Under the pieces are notes generated by a model, which saw only the letters and a program-made list of their open reading frames with translations, was not told where the DNA came from and ran no database searches. From the NCBI RefSeq assembly GCF_017742215.1, contig NZ_JAGHKP010000002.1, positions 530,737-594,736 of the forward strand: a DNA stretch of 64,000 nucleotides. The letters run 5' to 3'. A program made the translations under genes and the position numbers. The DNA is from Chitinophaga chungangae. Its GTDB lineage: Bacteria > Bacteroidota > Bacteroidia > Chitinophagales > Chitinophagaceae. The first letter of the stretch is position 1. Each line of letters begins with the position of its first letter. Below, in pieces: positions 54,718 to 64,000 of this stretch.

Positions 54718-55863
54718 ATGAAAAAATTAGCCATCGGGTTGTCTGCAGCGGCCTTCCTGGCAGCGTGCAACACTCACCCGGAAAAAGGCGGATTCAAGAT
54801 CGACCTGCAGTTGGCCAACGCTCCGCTCGAAAATGTGTATCTCGAAGAAATTGCAGGACAAACCACCAAAATAGTGGACACGGCCGCTGTGAAAGACGCT
54901 TCCGGCAAACTGGAGCTGGACGGCATGGTGACGGACCAGGGCCTCTACCGCATCCGGTTCGAAAACGGCAAATACATCCTGCTCGCCCTCGATGCGGGAG
55001 ATATGAGCATCAAAGGCGACTACAACGAACTGGAAAAAATACAGGTAAAAGGCTCCGACGCTACCGAAGAAATTCAACAGCTGCTCAAATATTACAGCGA
55101 CAAATCACAGGTGCTCAGCAAGGAAATGCAGGCGATGGACAGCCTTCGCATTGCCAAAACGCCAGACAGCCTGCTGGAAGCGCGCCGCCAGAGTTTCGAA
55201 CGCGAAGCGGACAATTTCAAAAAACATTTCCTCGAAGCCTCGAAGCAAAGCAAACATCCAGTGCCCGCGGTATTTGCGCTGCAGCTGGTAGGATTTGAAG
55301 ACGCGGAAGACCTGCTTTCCCACAAAAAGGATTTTGAAGCGCTCGCCAAAAAATTCCCGGAGAACGCGATGGTGAAAGACCTGCTCGCGAATGTGACCAA
55401 CGTGGAAAAAGATGCTAAAACCGAAGCCAGCAGCGGCCCTTCAGCGATGATCGGCAAACAAGCGCCCGACTTCACGCTGCCCGACCCAAGCGGCAAACAG
55501 ATCAGCCTCAGCTCTTTTAAAGGCAAATACGTGCTGGTGGATTTCTGGGCCAGCTGGTGCGGCCCCTGCCGCCAGGAAAACCCGAACGTGGTGCAGGCAT
55601 ATCTCAAATACAAAAACAAAAACTTCACCGTGCTCGGCGTATCGCTCGATAAAACAAAAGACGCATGGCTAAAAGCCATTGCAGACGACGGCCTCGCCTG
55701 GTCGCACGTAAGCGATCTCAAATTCTGGGATTCTTCCGTGGTGCCGCTGTACGGCATCACCGGCATCCCTACCAACATCCTGGTTGACCCCCAGGGCAAG
55801 ATCGTAGCTGCCAATCTGCGCGGTGCCGGCCTGGAACAGAAGCTCAGCGAATTTTTACAATAA
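54718..55863 (+). CDS. TlpA/ResA-like thioredoxin lipoprotein with DUF4369 domain
   Basis: About 381 aa from MKKLAIGLSA (54718). Lipobox FLAAC (Cys17), an N-terminal DUF4369 beta domain (VYLEEIAGQTTKIVDTA), a helical linker and a C-terminal thioredoxin domain with catalytic WASWCGPCRQ (about 280-283) and ITGIPTNILVDP. Likely a periplasm-facing, membrane-anchored thiol reductase. A terminator follows. Confidence 0.94.
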   Translation: MKKLAIGLSAAAFLAACNTHPEKGGFKIDLQLANAPLENVYLEEIAGQTTKIVDTAAVKDASGKLELDGMVTDQGLYRIRFENGKYILLALDAGDMSIKGDYNELEKIQVKGSDATEEIQQLLKYYSDKSQVLSKEMQAMDSLRIAKTPDSLLEARRQSFEREADNFKKHFLEASKQSKHPVPAVFALQLVGFEDAEDLLSHKKDFEALAKKFPENAMVKDLLANVTNVEKDAKTEASSGPSAMIGKQAPDFTLPDPSGKQISLSSFKGKYVLVDFWASWCGPCRQENPNVVQAYLKYKNKNFTVLGVSLDKTKDAWLKAIADDGLAWSHVSDLKFWDSSVVPLYGITGIPTNILVDPQGKIVAANLRGAGLEQKLSEFLQ

Positions 55864-55880
55864 CATCATTCCTTTCAATA

Positions 55881-55915
55881 AAAAATGCGCATCCGTTACG
55901 ATGCGCATTTTTTTT
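55881..55915. terminator. Bidirectional terminator between TlpA-like and SusD genes
   Basis: AAAATGCGCATC / GATGCGCATTTT, 12-bp stem, loop CGTTAC, poly-T after and poly-A before. Confidence 0.9.
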
Positions 55916-55949
55916 GCCGTGTAGCTAACGTAAAAGAATACACGAAATA

Positions 55950-57341
55950 TTATTCGTACTTCGGATGTTGTTTGATATTCTCATTCGCCTGTGTTTCTTT
56001 CAGCGGAATAGGCAGGTAATATGCCTGGTCGTCCGGCGTAAGTTTGGTGCGGGGATCGGTTACCTGCGCCACGTCTTCCGGCAGGCGCACGATATCCGCC
56101 TTACGCCGGCGCAGATCGTAATAACGGTGGCCTTCGAATGCCAGTTCCTTAAACCGTTCTTCCTGCACCGCGGCATTCAGCAGGTCTGTGTTCGCAAAGC
56201 TCACATCCGCGTAACCGGCGATGCGCATCGCGCGAAGATCGTTGAGATCGTCCGTCCCCTTGTCCAGCTCGCCTTTGAAAGCATACGCTTCCGCACGCAC
56301 CAGGTACATTTCAGATGCTCTGAATAATTTGATGTCCGCAAGGTTTGCAAATGCAGGCTGGCCGCCTGTGTATTTTCCTACCGACCATCTGCGCGCCGGC
56401 GCGGCGGGCGCCAGGTCGCGTATGTAGGCGTTGAACCGTACGTCGTTGGCCGCGTCGAACGTTGCCAGCAGTTTGAAAGACGGCGCATAGGTGATCCTTC
56501 CCGCTCCGTCGCGGAAGAACTCGCCGAAACGCGCGTCTTGCGCTTCGCGTTTCAGTTTCCAGATCACTTCGGCGGTGCCTTTGTCTGTCCAGATATCGGG
56601 GAATTGCGCGGCGGTGGCCAGCGGCACGGCGTTGATCACATCGGTGGCGGCGGCAATGGCGGCGTCCCAGCTTTTTTGGTACAACGCAGCCCGCGCCTGC
56701 ATGGCGATCACGGCTGTGCGCGTTACGCGGTCGAGGTCGTTGAAAGAGGCGGGGATCAGATTCCTGGCTTCCGCAAGATCTTCATTGATCTGCTGGTATA
56801 CGCGCTGAACCGCGTCCCTGGCTGGCTTCCCGATGCTGGAAGAAGTCATCACCGGTATGCCCGGCGACGCCGGTTCATAATCTACCGCGTAATGCCGCAG
56901 CAATTCGAAATGACAGAACGCGCGCAATGCCAGCAATTCTCCTTTCAGCTGGCTGTGCCAGCCTGCGTCTGTCATGGTGTAGGGTACTTCGTCTATCACG
57001 TCGAGAATGCGGTTCGCCCTGTCCAGCACCTGATAAAAACTTTGCCAGGCAACGATCACATCAGGATTAACAGGGTCCTGCCGCCAGCTGAAAGCGAGTA
57101 CGCCGCGGTTGCCGATGTTTTCGGCAGACAGCATATTTTCATCCGCCAGCAACGAGCTGATGCCGAGCGTGGAAGTGCCGAGCCCGGCGTAAACGCCCAG
57201 TACGCCTGTGTTTACGTCGGTCACCGTTTCAAAGGCCACGTCCTGGTCTTTGATGTCGGTAGGTTTGATGTCCAGCTCCCCGAGACAGGAAGCGGCGGTC
57301 ATCCACCATGCGAGTATGCTTAATAAGAAGAAATTTTTCAT
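55950..57341 (-). CDS. SusD/RagB-family outer-membrane lipoprotein (pair 1)
   Basis: 463 aa. Lipobox AASC (Cys19). SusD-like TPR scaffold seen in WRQDPVNPDVIVAWQSFYQVLDRANRILDVI, LLALRAFCHFELLRHYAVDYEP and the C-terminal RFKELAFEGHRYYDLRRRK. It caps the SusC channel to bind glycans or peptides. It begins 3 nt after the SusC stop, so translation is coupled. No degradative enzyme is nearby, so the substrate is unknown. Confidence 0.94.
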   Translation of the reverse strand: MKNFFLLSILAWWMTAASCLGELDIKPTDIKDQDVAFETVTDVNTGVLGVYAGLGTSTLGISSLLADENMLSAENIGNRGVLAFSWRQDPVNPDVIVAWQSFYQVLDRANRILDVIDEVPYTMTDAGWHSQLKGELLALRAFCHFELLRHYAVDYEPASPGIPVMTSSSIGKPARDAVQRVYQQINEDLAEARNLIPASFNDLDRVTRTAVIAMQARAALYQKSWDAAIAAATDVINAVPLATAAQFPDIWTDKGTAEVIWKLKREAQDARFGEFFRDGAGRITYAPSFKLLATFDAANDVRFNAYIRDLAPAAPARRWSVGKYTGGQPAFANLADIKLFRASEMYLVRAEAYAFKGELDKGTDDLNDLRAMRIAGYADVSFANTDLLNAAVQEERFKELAFEGHRYYDLRRRKADIVRLPEDVAQVTDPRTKLTPDDQAYYLPIPLKETQANENIKQHPKYE

Positions 57342-57344
57342 GTC

Positions 57345-60191
57345 TTAAAATTGTATGCTTACGCCCGCGGTCATCGTGCGCGGCGAAGGGTATTCAAAAA
57401 AGGCATTGCCGTTATTGTCTTCAGGATCGAATCCGTCCCACTTCGTGAAGGTTAGCAGGTTCTGGCCTTGCAGGTACACGGTTGCGGCTTGCAGGAAGCG
57501 GGTGGACTGCAATATCCGCGAAGGAATGTTGTACGAGAGTTTCACATTGCGGAGCCTTACGTACGAAGCGTCCTGCAGATCGTGGGAAGTGTAGTTGCGT
57601 GTGTCGGAGAAACTGGGGATGTCGGTAACATCTCCCGGTTTGCGCCATCTGTTCAGCCATTTCCGGCTCTGGTTGCTCATGGCGAAGGAATTGTTGTTCA
57701 ACGTATACACTTCGTTGGCATTGTAGCGGTAGAAGTCCTGCGCGTAAGTGAAAAACACGTCGGCCGCAAATCCTTTCCAGTTGAGGCGTGTATAGAACCC
57801 GCCATTGTAACGCGGCTCGGTGGAACCGAAATCCGCCACGCTCATGCCGGCTACGCTGTAGCTGGAAGTGGGCTTTCCTTCGCGGTCGTAATAGAATGTT
57901 TTACCGGTCTGGGGATCTACCCCGCCCCATTTCACGATGTAGTGGGAATTAACGGGAAGGCCTACACGAAGAATGAAAGCGCCCATCGTCAATTCGTTCG
58001 CGCCGCCAAGGTCCATCACGCGGTTGTTGTTGAACGCGATGTTAAACCCGGCCGTCCAGGTAAAGTCTTTCGTGCGGATGATGTCCCCGCTGAGGTCCGC
58101 TTCTACGCCGCGGTTGCGGATGGTGCCCGCGTTTACGGGGCGGGAAGAAAAGCCGCTGGTCTGTGAAAGTTGTTCTTCGAGGAAAAGCCCTTTGGTGCTG
58201 CGGTTGTACCAGTCCGCGATCAGCCTGATGCGGCGGTCGAGCAGTTCTATGTCGAGGCCCGCGTTAAAAGCGTTGGTGTATTCCCAGTTATATTCCATGT
58301 TGCCTACGGAAGTGGGAACGATGGCGGGCGAGCCGTCGTAGCGGCTGGCGCCGTAGCCCGCGGCGTACGCGAAATTCTGGGCGGACGGTGCGGCGGAAGT
58401 ACCATAGCTGGAGCGTATGCGCAGCGTGTTGATCCAGCTGAGTTTTTGCATGAAGGATTCGCGCCCGAGGTCGTATCCCGCGCCCACGGAATAGAAGCCA
58501 TGCCAGCGGTTTTTCTCCGGGAGGGTAGACGATCCGTCTCTCCGGTAGCTCAGGTTGAGGGAATATTTATCATTATACAGGTAACGCGCAAGACCTACCA
58601 GCGAGATCAGCGCGGAGCCCGTTTTGCGGCCGCCTACCTGCGGAATGAAGCCGTTCAGCGCCGAGCCCGGCGTGATGCCGGACAAAGTCCCGTCCAACCC
58701 GGGCGTAATGCCGTAACCCGTTACCGCCATGTTGGAATATTTGATGCGGTTAAATTCGTAGAAACCTGCCACGGTAAGGTGATGTTTTTCCCGCAGCGTT
58801 CTGTCGAAAGTGAGGCCGGTGGTGGCGGTGAACTGGTAATAACGGATCATTTCTTCGCGGTGCATGCCCTGTTTGCCGGGCACGGCATCCTGGCTGCCGC
58901 TGAAAGAGCCGGGTTTGATGGTGCGCGTTTCCACGTTTTCGCGGTAATCCATGCCCAGGTTCGAAGATGCATACAGCCAATCCGTGAAATAATATTTCAG
59001 ATCGGTGTTGATCATCCCTTTCAGCTGGTTGATCTTATACGTAGTGCTCTCCATTCTTTCGATGGCGTTGGAGCCTTCGCGGGTGTCGAACGCGCCGCCG
59101 AGCTGGTTTTTATTGCCGCTGTGCATCAGCACGCCGTTCACATAAGGCGCTTCGTACGGCAGCGCATAATAAAGCGCGGCGATGGGATTGGCGCCGGAAG
59201 ACGAGTTTTCGCTTTCGATCAGGTTGTTGTTGGTATAACCGACGGAAGTATTGATGGCCGCCGTGAATTTTTTCGTATGTACGTCCAGGTTAGTACGGAA
59301 GGAATACCTTTCGAGGCCGGAACGTTTCATAATGCCCTGCTGTTCCAGGTAGTTGGCGGAGGAATAAAAACGGATGGCTTCGGTGCCGCCGGAGGCGCTG
59401 AGCTCGTATTCATGGAAGGGCGCGGCGTTGCGGATGAACTGGTCTTCCCAGTTCGTGTTGATCCGCCCCATACTGTCCAGGATGGCGGCATAACGCGCTT
59501 TGGTAGCGGGGGGCAGGGAAGCATTGGCGGGATTCTTCGGGGAGAAGAGCCAGCCGGCGCCCAGTGTGCGGCCGGTTTCGAGGCCAATTTCTTCTTCGAA
59601 CTGAAGGCGTTCCCGCGTGTTCATCATGTCGAAATGATCGCGCGCGACCCGGGAAATACCGTGCTGGGTGTTGAACCGCAGTTTTACGTCGCCGGCCTTC
59701 CCTCTTTTGGTATTGATCACGATCACGCCGTTGGCGCCGCGGGAGCCGTACAGCGCGGTGGCGTTCGCGTCTTTTAATACGATCACGGATTCGAAGTCCG
59801 ACGGGTTCATCGACATAAACACGCCGCTTTCCACTGCAATGCCGTCTACGACATACAATGGCGAAACTGTTCCCCCGTTGGTAGCCTGCCCGCGGATGAG
59901 CACGCGCGCCGCGGCACCGGGCTGGCCCGTGCTGGAGGCAACATACAGTCCTGCCGCACGCCCCTGCAGCAATTGATCGAAAGACGCCATGGGCACATTA
60001 TTGACCTGGCTTCCGGGAATAGTGGAAACGGCCCCGGTGTATTGCCGGCGCGTGGCGGTAGAGTAGCCGGTAATCGCCACTTCATCCAGCATTCTCGTGG
60101 TGCCGGTAGTGTCCGGCTTTCCGGTTGGTACTTGCGCAACGCCAGGAACGCTTACAGCAGCTAGCAGCCATAAGTACAGCGTTTGTTTCAT
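57345..60191 (-). CDS. SusC/RagA-family TonB-dependent transporter without N-terminal regulatory domain (pair 1)
   Basis: About 948 aa from MKQTLYLWLL (60191), signal peptide to about PGVAQ. After a short spacer comes the TonB-box-like MLDEVAITGYST, the plug with MASFDQLLQGRAAGLYV and the SusC signature DANATALYGSRGANGVIVINTK. A long 22-strand-type barrel follows, ending MTAGVSIQF (terminal Phe). It lacks the usual CarboxypepD_reg-like N-terminal extension. Works with the adjacent SusD. Confidence 0.93.
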   Translation of the reverse strand: MKQTLYLWLLAAVSVPGVAQVPTGKPDTTGTTRMLDEVAITGYSTATRRQYTGAVSTIPGSQVNNVPMASFDQLLQGRAAGLYVASSTGQPGAAARVLIRGQATNGGTVSPLYVVDGIAVESGVFMSMNPSDFESVIVLKDANATALYGSRGANGVIVINTKRGKAGDVKLRFNTQHGISRVARDHFDMMNTRERLQFEEEIGLETGRTLGAGWLFSPKNPANASLPPATKARYAAILDSMGRINTNWEDQFIRNAAPFHEYELSASGGTEAIRFYSSANYLEQQGIMKRSGLERYSFRTNLDVHTKKFTAAINTSVGYTNNNLIESENSSSGANPIAALYYALPYEAPYVNGVLMHSGNKNQLGGAFDTREGSNAIERMESTTYKINQLKGMINTDLKYYFTDWLYASSNLGMDYRENVETRTIKPGSFSGSQDAVPGKQGMHREEMIRYYQFTATTGLTFDRTLREKHHLTVAGFYEFNRIKYSNMAVTGYGITPGLDGTLSGITPGSALNGFIPQVGGRKTGSALISLVGLARYLYNDKYSLNLSYRRDGSSTLPEKNRWHGFYSVGAGYDLGRESFMQKLSWINTLRIRSSYGTSAAPSAQNFAYAAGYGASRYDGSPAIVPTSVGNMEYNWEYTNAFNAGLDIELLDRRIRLIADWYNRSTKGLFLEEQLSQTSGFSSRPVNAGTIRNRGVEADLSGDIIRTKDFTWTAGFNIAFNNNRVMDLGGANELTMGAFILRVGLPVNSHYIVKWGGVDPQTGKTFYYDREGKPTSSYSVAGMSVADFGSTEPRYNGGFYTRLNWKGFAADVFFTYAQDFYRYNANEVYTLNNNSFAMSNQSRKWLNRWRKPGDVTDIPSFSDTRNYTSHDLQDASYVRLRNVKLSYNIPSRILQSTRFLQAATVYLQGQNLLTFTKWDGFDPEDNNGNAFFEYPSPRTMTAGVSIQF

Positions 60192-60406
60192 AAGATTTTC
60201 ATTTAGGCCTCGTGAACAGAAAAAGTCGTTAACGGTAACAGTTCGGGGCACAAAATACTGGTTTTCAACGGTTAAAGCTACTACACAAAGATGTTATAAA
60301 AATTCCTGATAAGAAAAGTGGATGGAGAAGACGAAGGCTGGGGCATGCCCGGGCAGCGGCGAAAGGGACGTTTGGCTTTGTTGTATGCGGGTTTGAAGGA
60401 AAAAGA

Positions 60407-60441
60407 AAGGCCGTCTTCCTGCAAAAGCGGGAGACGGCCTT
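60407..60441 (-). terminator. Terminator of SusCD pair 2
   Basis: AAGGCCGTC.. / ..GACGGCCTT with inner GC pairs and AAAA loop; the minus-strand tail is T-rich. Confidence 0.82.
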
Positions 60442-60474
60442 CTCGTTAAGTTTCTATGAAAGTTTGCCGGGCGA

Positions 60475-61899
60475 TTATTTTTTAGCCCACCAAACCGGTA
60501 CGTCGATGTTCTGCAGACCGGGGAAGTTTGCGTTCCTGGTCAGCTCAGACTGCGGGTAAATAAAGCGCTGAGGCCTTGAGTTGGGACCGAGCACGGAAGC
60601 CTGAGAACGGATGAGGAACTCGGGGTAGTGCGTACGGCGCCATTCGGTCCATGCTTCGTAACCCTGGAGGTTTACCATTGAGAAATACTTCTGCGTGATG
60701 ATGCGTTTCTGCAGGGTATCTACATTGGCGCTGTTCCAGGCCACTTGCTGATTGGTCATGTAAGTGGTGGCTTCGGCGTCTGAACGGCCGTTCGCTGCGA
60801 AGCTCGTGCGGATGCCCTGTTCGTAGAGCGCCTCGGCATCGCCGGTACCCCAGCCTTTCAATGCAGCTTCAGCCTGCAGGAAGTAGCTTTCGGCAGCGTT
60901 GATGAAAACGCCGGGCGTAGCGCCGCCAAACATGGCTGCTGTCGGGTTAGACATAGCCGTGGTGCTGGGCACATTGTCGAAACCGCCTTGCGGGATGGAA
61001 CGGAACTGGCCGCCGGACAGTGCAAAAAAGCTGTTGATGCGGGGATCGTTCCATTCTTTCAACTTGTCCATAACGGTGCTGGAAGCGCCCTGGTTGCGGA
61101 TCTGCAGTGCAACCACCTCAGCCCATGCGGGGTATTGGTTGCCGCCGACGTTTACATAGTTGAGTTGCCAGTTTTCGGTCAGGAATGTGGCGCCGCTCGC
61201 ATACAAAGCCTGGATGCCGGCCGCCGCTTTGGGGGCATCTACGCCTGAAATGCGGAGATAAGCGCGCAGTTTCAGGGTTTTAGCGAATGCAGTCCAACCT
61301 TCTCCGTTGTCCAGGAGGTCTTCAGCGCCGGGCTGGTAAGCGTTAGCGGGATCGAGCAGGTCGATGCCTTTCTGGATCCAGAGGAAAATACTGTCGTATA
61401 CCTGTGCCTGCGGATCGTAGTGCGGGCTGCGGTTGCCGCGGCCCTGCAGCGCTTCCGTCAGGGGAATGTCGCCAAAACCGTCTGTGAGCTGCATGAACGC
61501 ATATGCGCGCAGGATGTAGGCCCGCGCAGACCACTGGCTGAATTTAGGCAGGTGCTGCAACGAGATCAGAGAATCCGTATCAGTCAGACCGTTTGCATAC
61601 AGGATGCCCCAGGGGCGGTCGAAATCCGACGGGCCAGAGGAATATGCATCGATCGTACGGTACTGGCTGGCGTTAGGCCGCTGCGTCCAGTACTGGCTCC
61701 AGAAGTTGCCGTAAGTCTGGAAGTGGTTAAAAGTTACGTGCGCAACAGATGCCTCGATAGAAGGCAGGATCTGTTCCGGGTTAGCTTTGGTGGTAGAGTT
61801 CGGGCTTTCGTTGATGTCCAGGAATTTTTTACACCCCGGCAGAACGATGGCCGCTACAGCTAAAGCCGCTATGATGGATTTTGCTTTTGTCATTTTCAT
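60475..61899 (-). CDS. SusD/RagB-like outer-membrane lipoprotein (pair 2)
   Basis: 474 aa. Lipobox VLPGC (Cys23). Opens KKFLDINESPNSTTKANPEQILPSIEA, typical of the SusD-like_2 group; the helical scaffold YILRAYAFMQLTDGFGDIPLTEAL and AWTEWRRTHYPE are present. Follows the pair-2 SusC by 23 nt. The group is often linked to protein- or glycopeptide-derived nutrients, but the ligand cannot be told here. Confidence 0.93.
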   Translation of the reverse strand: MKMTKAKSIIAALAVAAIVLPGCKKFLDINESPNSTTKANPEQILPSIEASVAHVTFNHFQTYGNFWSQYWTQRPNASQYRTIDAYSSGPSDFDRPWGILYANGLTDTDSLISLQHLPKFSQWSARAYILRAYAFMQLTDGFGDIPLTEALQGRGNRSPHYDPQAQVYDSIFLWIQKGIDLLDPANAYQPGAEDLLDNGEGWTAFAKTLKLRAYLRISGVDAPKAAAGIQALYASGATFLTENWQLNYVNVGGNQYPAWAEVVALQIRNQGASSTVMDKLKEWNDPRINSFFALSGGQFRSIPQGGFDNVPSTTAMSNPTAAMFGGATPGVFINAAESYFLQAEAALKGWGTGDAEALYEQGIRTSFAANGRSDAEATTYMTNQQVAWNSANVDTLQKRIITQKYFSMVNLQGYEAWTEWRRTHYPEFLIRSQASVLGPNSRPQRFIYPQSELTRNANFPGLQNIDVPVWWAKK

Positions 61900-61922
61900 A
61901 ATTTCTCTTTTTCAGCTAAAGG

Positions 61923-64000
61923 TTAGAAACTTACTTTCAGGTTCACACCGAAATTGCGCAGGGAAGGCTGGGCTGTAAAGTCAAAACCTTGTTCGTTACC
62001 CGCACCGCCGGAGTTAACTTCCGGATCAGCGAACATGTTCTCTTTCGGAGTGTGGATCCAAAGGTTGTTACCAAAGAGGCCGATAGAAGCATCGCCGAAC
62101 GGAGTTCTGTTCAGGAAAGTTTTCGGCACCCTGTAAGACAGGCTCAGTTCTCTCAGTTTGATGTAAGAACCATCGATGATGTGCGCTGCGTCAGGTACGC
62201 TGGATTGGTTGGTCCAGAAGTCCATCCACTGTGTTTCCACGCTCGTGTTCGCGATGTATTTGCTCGGATCGTTAGGATCTCTAAGCACTGTGTTGGGAAC
62301 CACATAAGGCTGACGGTCGTTCACCACGGTCCTCGGGGTAGTACCCACGAAGGTCATGATGTCGCTCGTCCTGGAATAGAAGTAACCGCCTTGTTTGGTA
62401 TCGAACAGCGCGCTCAGGGTAAAACCTTTGTAGCTGAGGTTGGTGCCCCAGGAAGCCATCCAGTCAGGGTTGTAAGAACCGAAGTAACGTGCGTCGGTAG
62501 TCAGTTCAGGCAACCCGCTTTCTGCGTTGATCACCATTCTGCCCTGGTCGTCTTTGAGATAATCGCGTGCATAGAAGGTACCGTACGGACGGCCTACCGC
62601 TGCAACGATGCTCATGCCGGAAACACCGCCGATAATCACCTGGTCTACGCCCGGCAGCAGCGATACAACGGTATTTTTATTCTTGGTATACGTACCGAAC
62701 AGTTCCCAGGTAAAGCCTGTGGAAGTTTTGATCGGTGTAACGCGCAGGCCGATTTCCACACCTTTGTTTTCCACTTCACCTGTATTCAGGATCTCGTTGG
62801 TAAAACCGGTGGAAGGCGCGATCGGCGCTGCCAGGATCTGGTCTTTAGACCTGTTCTGATAATAAGAGAAGTCTACAGACAGCCTGTTTTCCCACATGTT
62901 CAGTTCGGTACCTACTTCAAAAGCGTTGGTCCTTTCCGGTTTAAGGTCAGGATTGCCGATGGTGTTGCTCATGGTGAGGGCCGGGATACCGTCGAAGGGG
63001 AACAGGGTGTTGGCGAAACCGCCCAGGATCTGCGTTCTCACGTAGTAGTTGCGCAGCTGGTAGGGATCGGCATCGTTACCCACGGAAGCGTAGCTCGCGC
63101 GGATCTTACCATAGCTCAGGAAGTTGCTGATCTTGCTGTCTTTCAGCAGCTCGGTGAACACGAACGAACCGTTCACGCTGGGATAGAAGAAAGAGCGGTT
63201 GGCCGCGGGCAGCGTGGAAGACCAGTCGTTACGCGCGGTGGCGCCGATGAACAGCATGTTCTTATAGGCGAGGTCCAGCTGGGCGTAAAGGCCTACGAGG
63301 CGGCGCTGGCTGTAGAAGTTTTCTGCTACTACAGAACCATTACTGTTATCCAGGTTGTACCATCCGGGAATTACCAGGCCGGCAGAGTTGGTCTCGGCTT
63401 CCAGGGTGGTGAGGGTACGCTGGCGGATGTTGTTGCCGACCATGAGCGAAGCATTGAAGTCTTTGCTGAAATCATGTTTCGCGGTGATCATCAGGTCGTG
63501 AACGATATCGCTCAGGTTGATCTTGTTTTCCTCGTATGCGCCGGGCAGGTGTTTGTCTGTCCATCCCGGGTCGGCGGGCAGCAGGTCGGCTTTCGCCTGT
63601 TTGATGCGGCGGCGGTCGGTATAAACGTCCGCACCCAGCCTTTCGGTAACGTTCAGCCAGTCCAGCGGTTTGTAGGTTACGGTGAAGTTACCGGTCACGC
63701 GGTCTACGTCGTTCAGGTTTTTGAAATCCCTCAGTACCCAGTAGGGGCTGTTGGTGTAAGCGCCGTAGTAACCGTATTGGGGGTTACCGTCGGCATCCTG
63801 CAGCACGTCTCCATAGCTGTAGAAAGGATTTTTCAGATCGCCCATGTCCTGCAGGGGAATGTCGCGGGGGGTCTGCAGTACGTTGTCGTACACGGAACCG
63901 TCGCCCTGGCCGCCCTGGATCATGTTGCTGTTGATCTTGGTGTAGTTGATACCGATAGAGGTGGAGAACTTGTTGCTCAGCTCGGTGCTGCCGTTGAAAC
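61923..64000 (-). CDS. SusC/RagA-family TonB-dependent transporter, partial (pair 2)
   Basis: The C-terminal part (about 692 residues) of a SusC-like barrel. The frame stays open to the window edge at 64000 (FNGSTELSNKFSTSIGINYT is read in the last bases), so the gene's N-terminus, plug and signal peptide lie outside. Features: DWLNVTERLGADVY, YASVGNDADPYQLRNYY, NPDLKPERTNAFEVGTEL and the ending FGVNLKVSF. It pairs with the SusD at 60475. Confidence 0.95.
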   Translation of the reverse strand, partial: FNGSTELSNKFSTSIGINYTKINSNMIQGGQGDGSVYDNVLQTPRDIPLQDMGDLKNPFYSYGDVLQDADGNPQYGYYGAYTNSPYWVLRDFKNLNDVDRVTGNFTVTYKPLDWLNVTERLGADVYTDRRRIKQAKADLLPADPGWTDKHLPGAYEENKINLSDIVHDLMITAKHDFSKDFNASLMVGNNIRQRTLTTLEAETNSAGLVIPGWYNLDNSNGSVVAENFYSQRRLVGLYAQLDLAYKNMLFIGATARNDWSSTLPAANRSFFYPSVNGSFVFTELLKDSKISNFLSYGKIRASYASVGNDADPYQLRNYYVRTQILGGFANTLFPFDGIPALTMSNTIGNPDLKPERTNAFEVGTELNMWENRLSVDFSYYQNRSKDQILAAPIAPSTGFTNEILNTGEVENKGVEIGLRVTPIKTSTGFTWELFGTYTKNKNTVVSLLPGVDQVIIGGVSGMSIVAAVGRPYGTFYARDYLKDDQGRMVINAESGLPELTTDARYFGSYNPDWMASWGTNLSYKGFTLSALFDTKQGGYFYSRTSDIMTFVGTTPRTVVNDRQPYVVPNTVLRDPNDPSKYIANTSVETQWMDFWTNQSSVPDAAHIIDGSYIKLRELSLSYRVPKTFLNRTPFGDASIGLFGNNLWIHTPKENMFADPEVNSGGAGNEQGFDFTAQPSLRNFGVNLKVSF

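Overview
The window looks like core chromosome of a Bacteroidota bacterium, most likely a Chitinophagaceae/Chitinophaga-type species. Supporting signs are two tandem SusC/SusD pairs, recurrent TAnnTTTG promoter boxes (the Bacteroidetes sigma-A -7 element), a DUF5686 protein with a carboxypeptidase-regulatory-like domain, a single-chain GlyRS, a long type-2-like IleRS, a Bat/MoxR operon and many lipoproteins. I see no rRNA, tRNA, transposase, integrase, phage gene or CRISPR array. Functional assignments rest on motifs and remembered family features; no database search was run.

Layout. 1-404 is a tandem array of about 60-bp units that probably continues off the left edge. 472-4870 (minus) is an ileS-dksA-like pair. 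5.1-7 kb holds a PepSY-like secreted protein, a candidate small RNA and a Cys-rich AraC regulator. 7-11.6 kb holds an AsmA-like protein, gyrB and a lipoprotein. 11.8-21.9 kb is housekeeping: SIMPL protein, mfd, an FNR-like oxidoreductase, glyS, mazG, dtd, arfB, a flippase and an MBL hydrolase. 22-30 kb is envelope-related: a propeller/barrel protein, dgkA, a winged-helix regulator with a membrane partner, and DUF5686. 30-33 kb holds XRE, vanZ, gcvH, a cyclophilin and a small conserved protein. 33-37 kb is a short Bat operon (moxR, DUF58, BatD/DUF4381-like, VWA) followed by rsgA. 38-45 kb holds two tiny paralogous lipoproteins, a gamma-carbonic anhydrase, a class-III aminotransferase, an OmpA lipoprotein, a DUF937-like protein, prfA, an amidohydrolase and mscS. 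45-56 kb holds a thioredoxin-fold protein, MerR, an M23 peptidase, alaS, a PDZ protein, ALDH, gatB and a TlpA-like lipoprotein. 56-64 kb (minus) holds two SusC/SusD outer-membrane uptake systems, the second cut by the window edge.

Two functional themes stand out. One is translation: IleRS, GlyRS, AlaRS, GatB, RF1, ArfB, Dtd and RsgA. The other is the cell envelope: lipoproteins, OmpA, M23, SusCD, the Omp85-like barrel and MscS. The most notable points are the swapped GIHH signature in IleRS, the alternating 60/62-bp repeat array, a DksA-like protein with a histone-H1-like tail and a lost zinc site, a candidate small RNA at 5690-5880, two paralogous mini-lipoproteins, and a set of promoters so close to start codons that the transcripts should be leaderless or nearly so.
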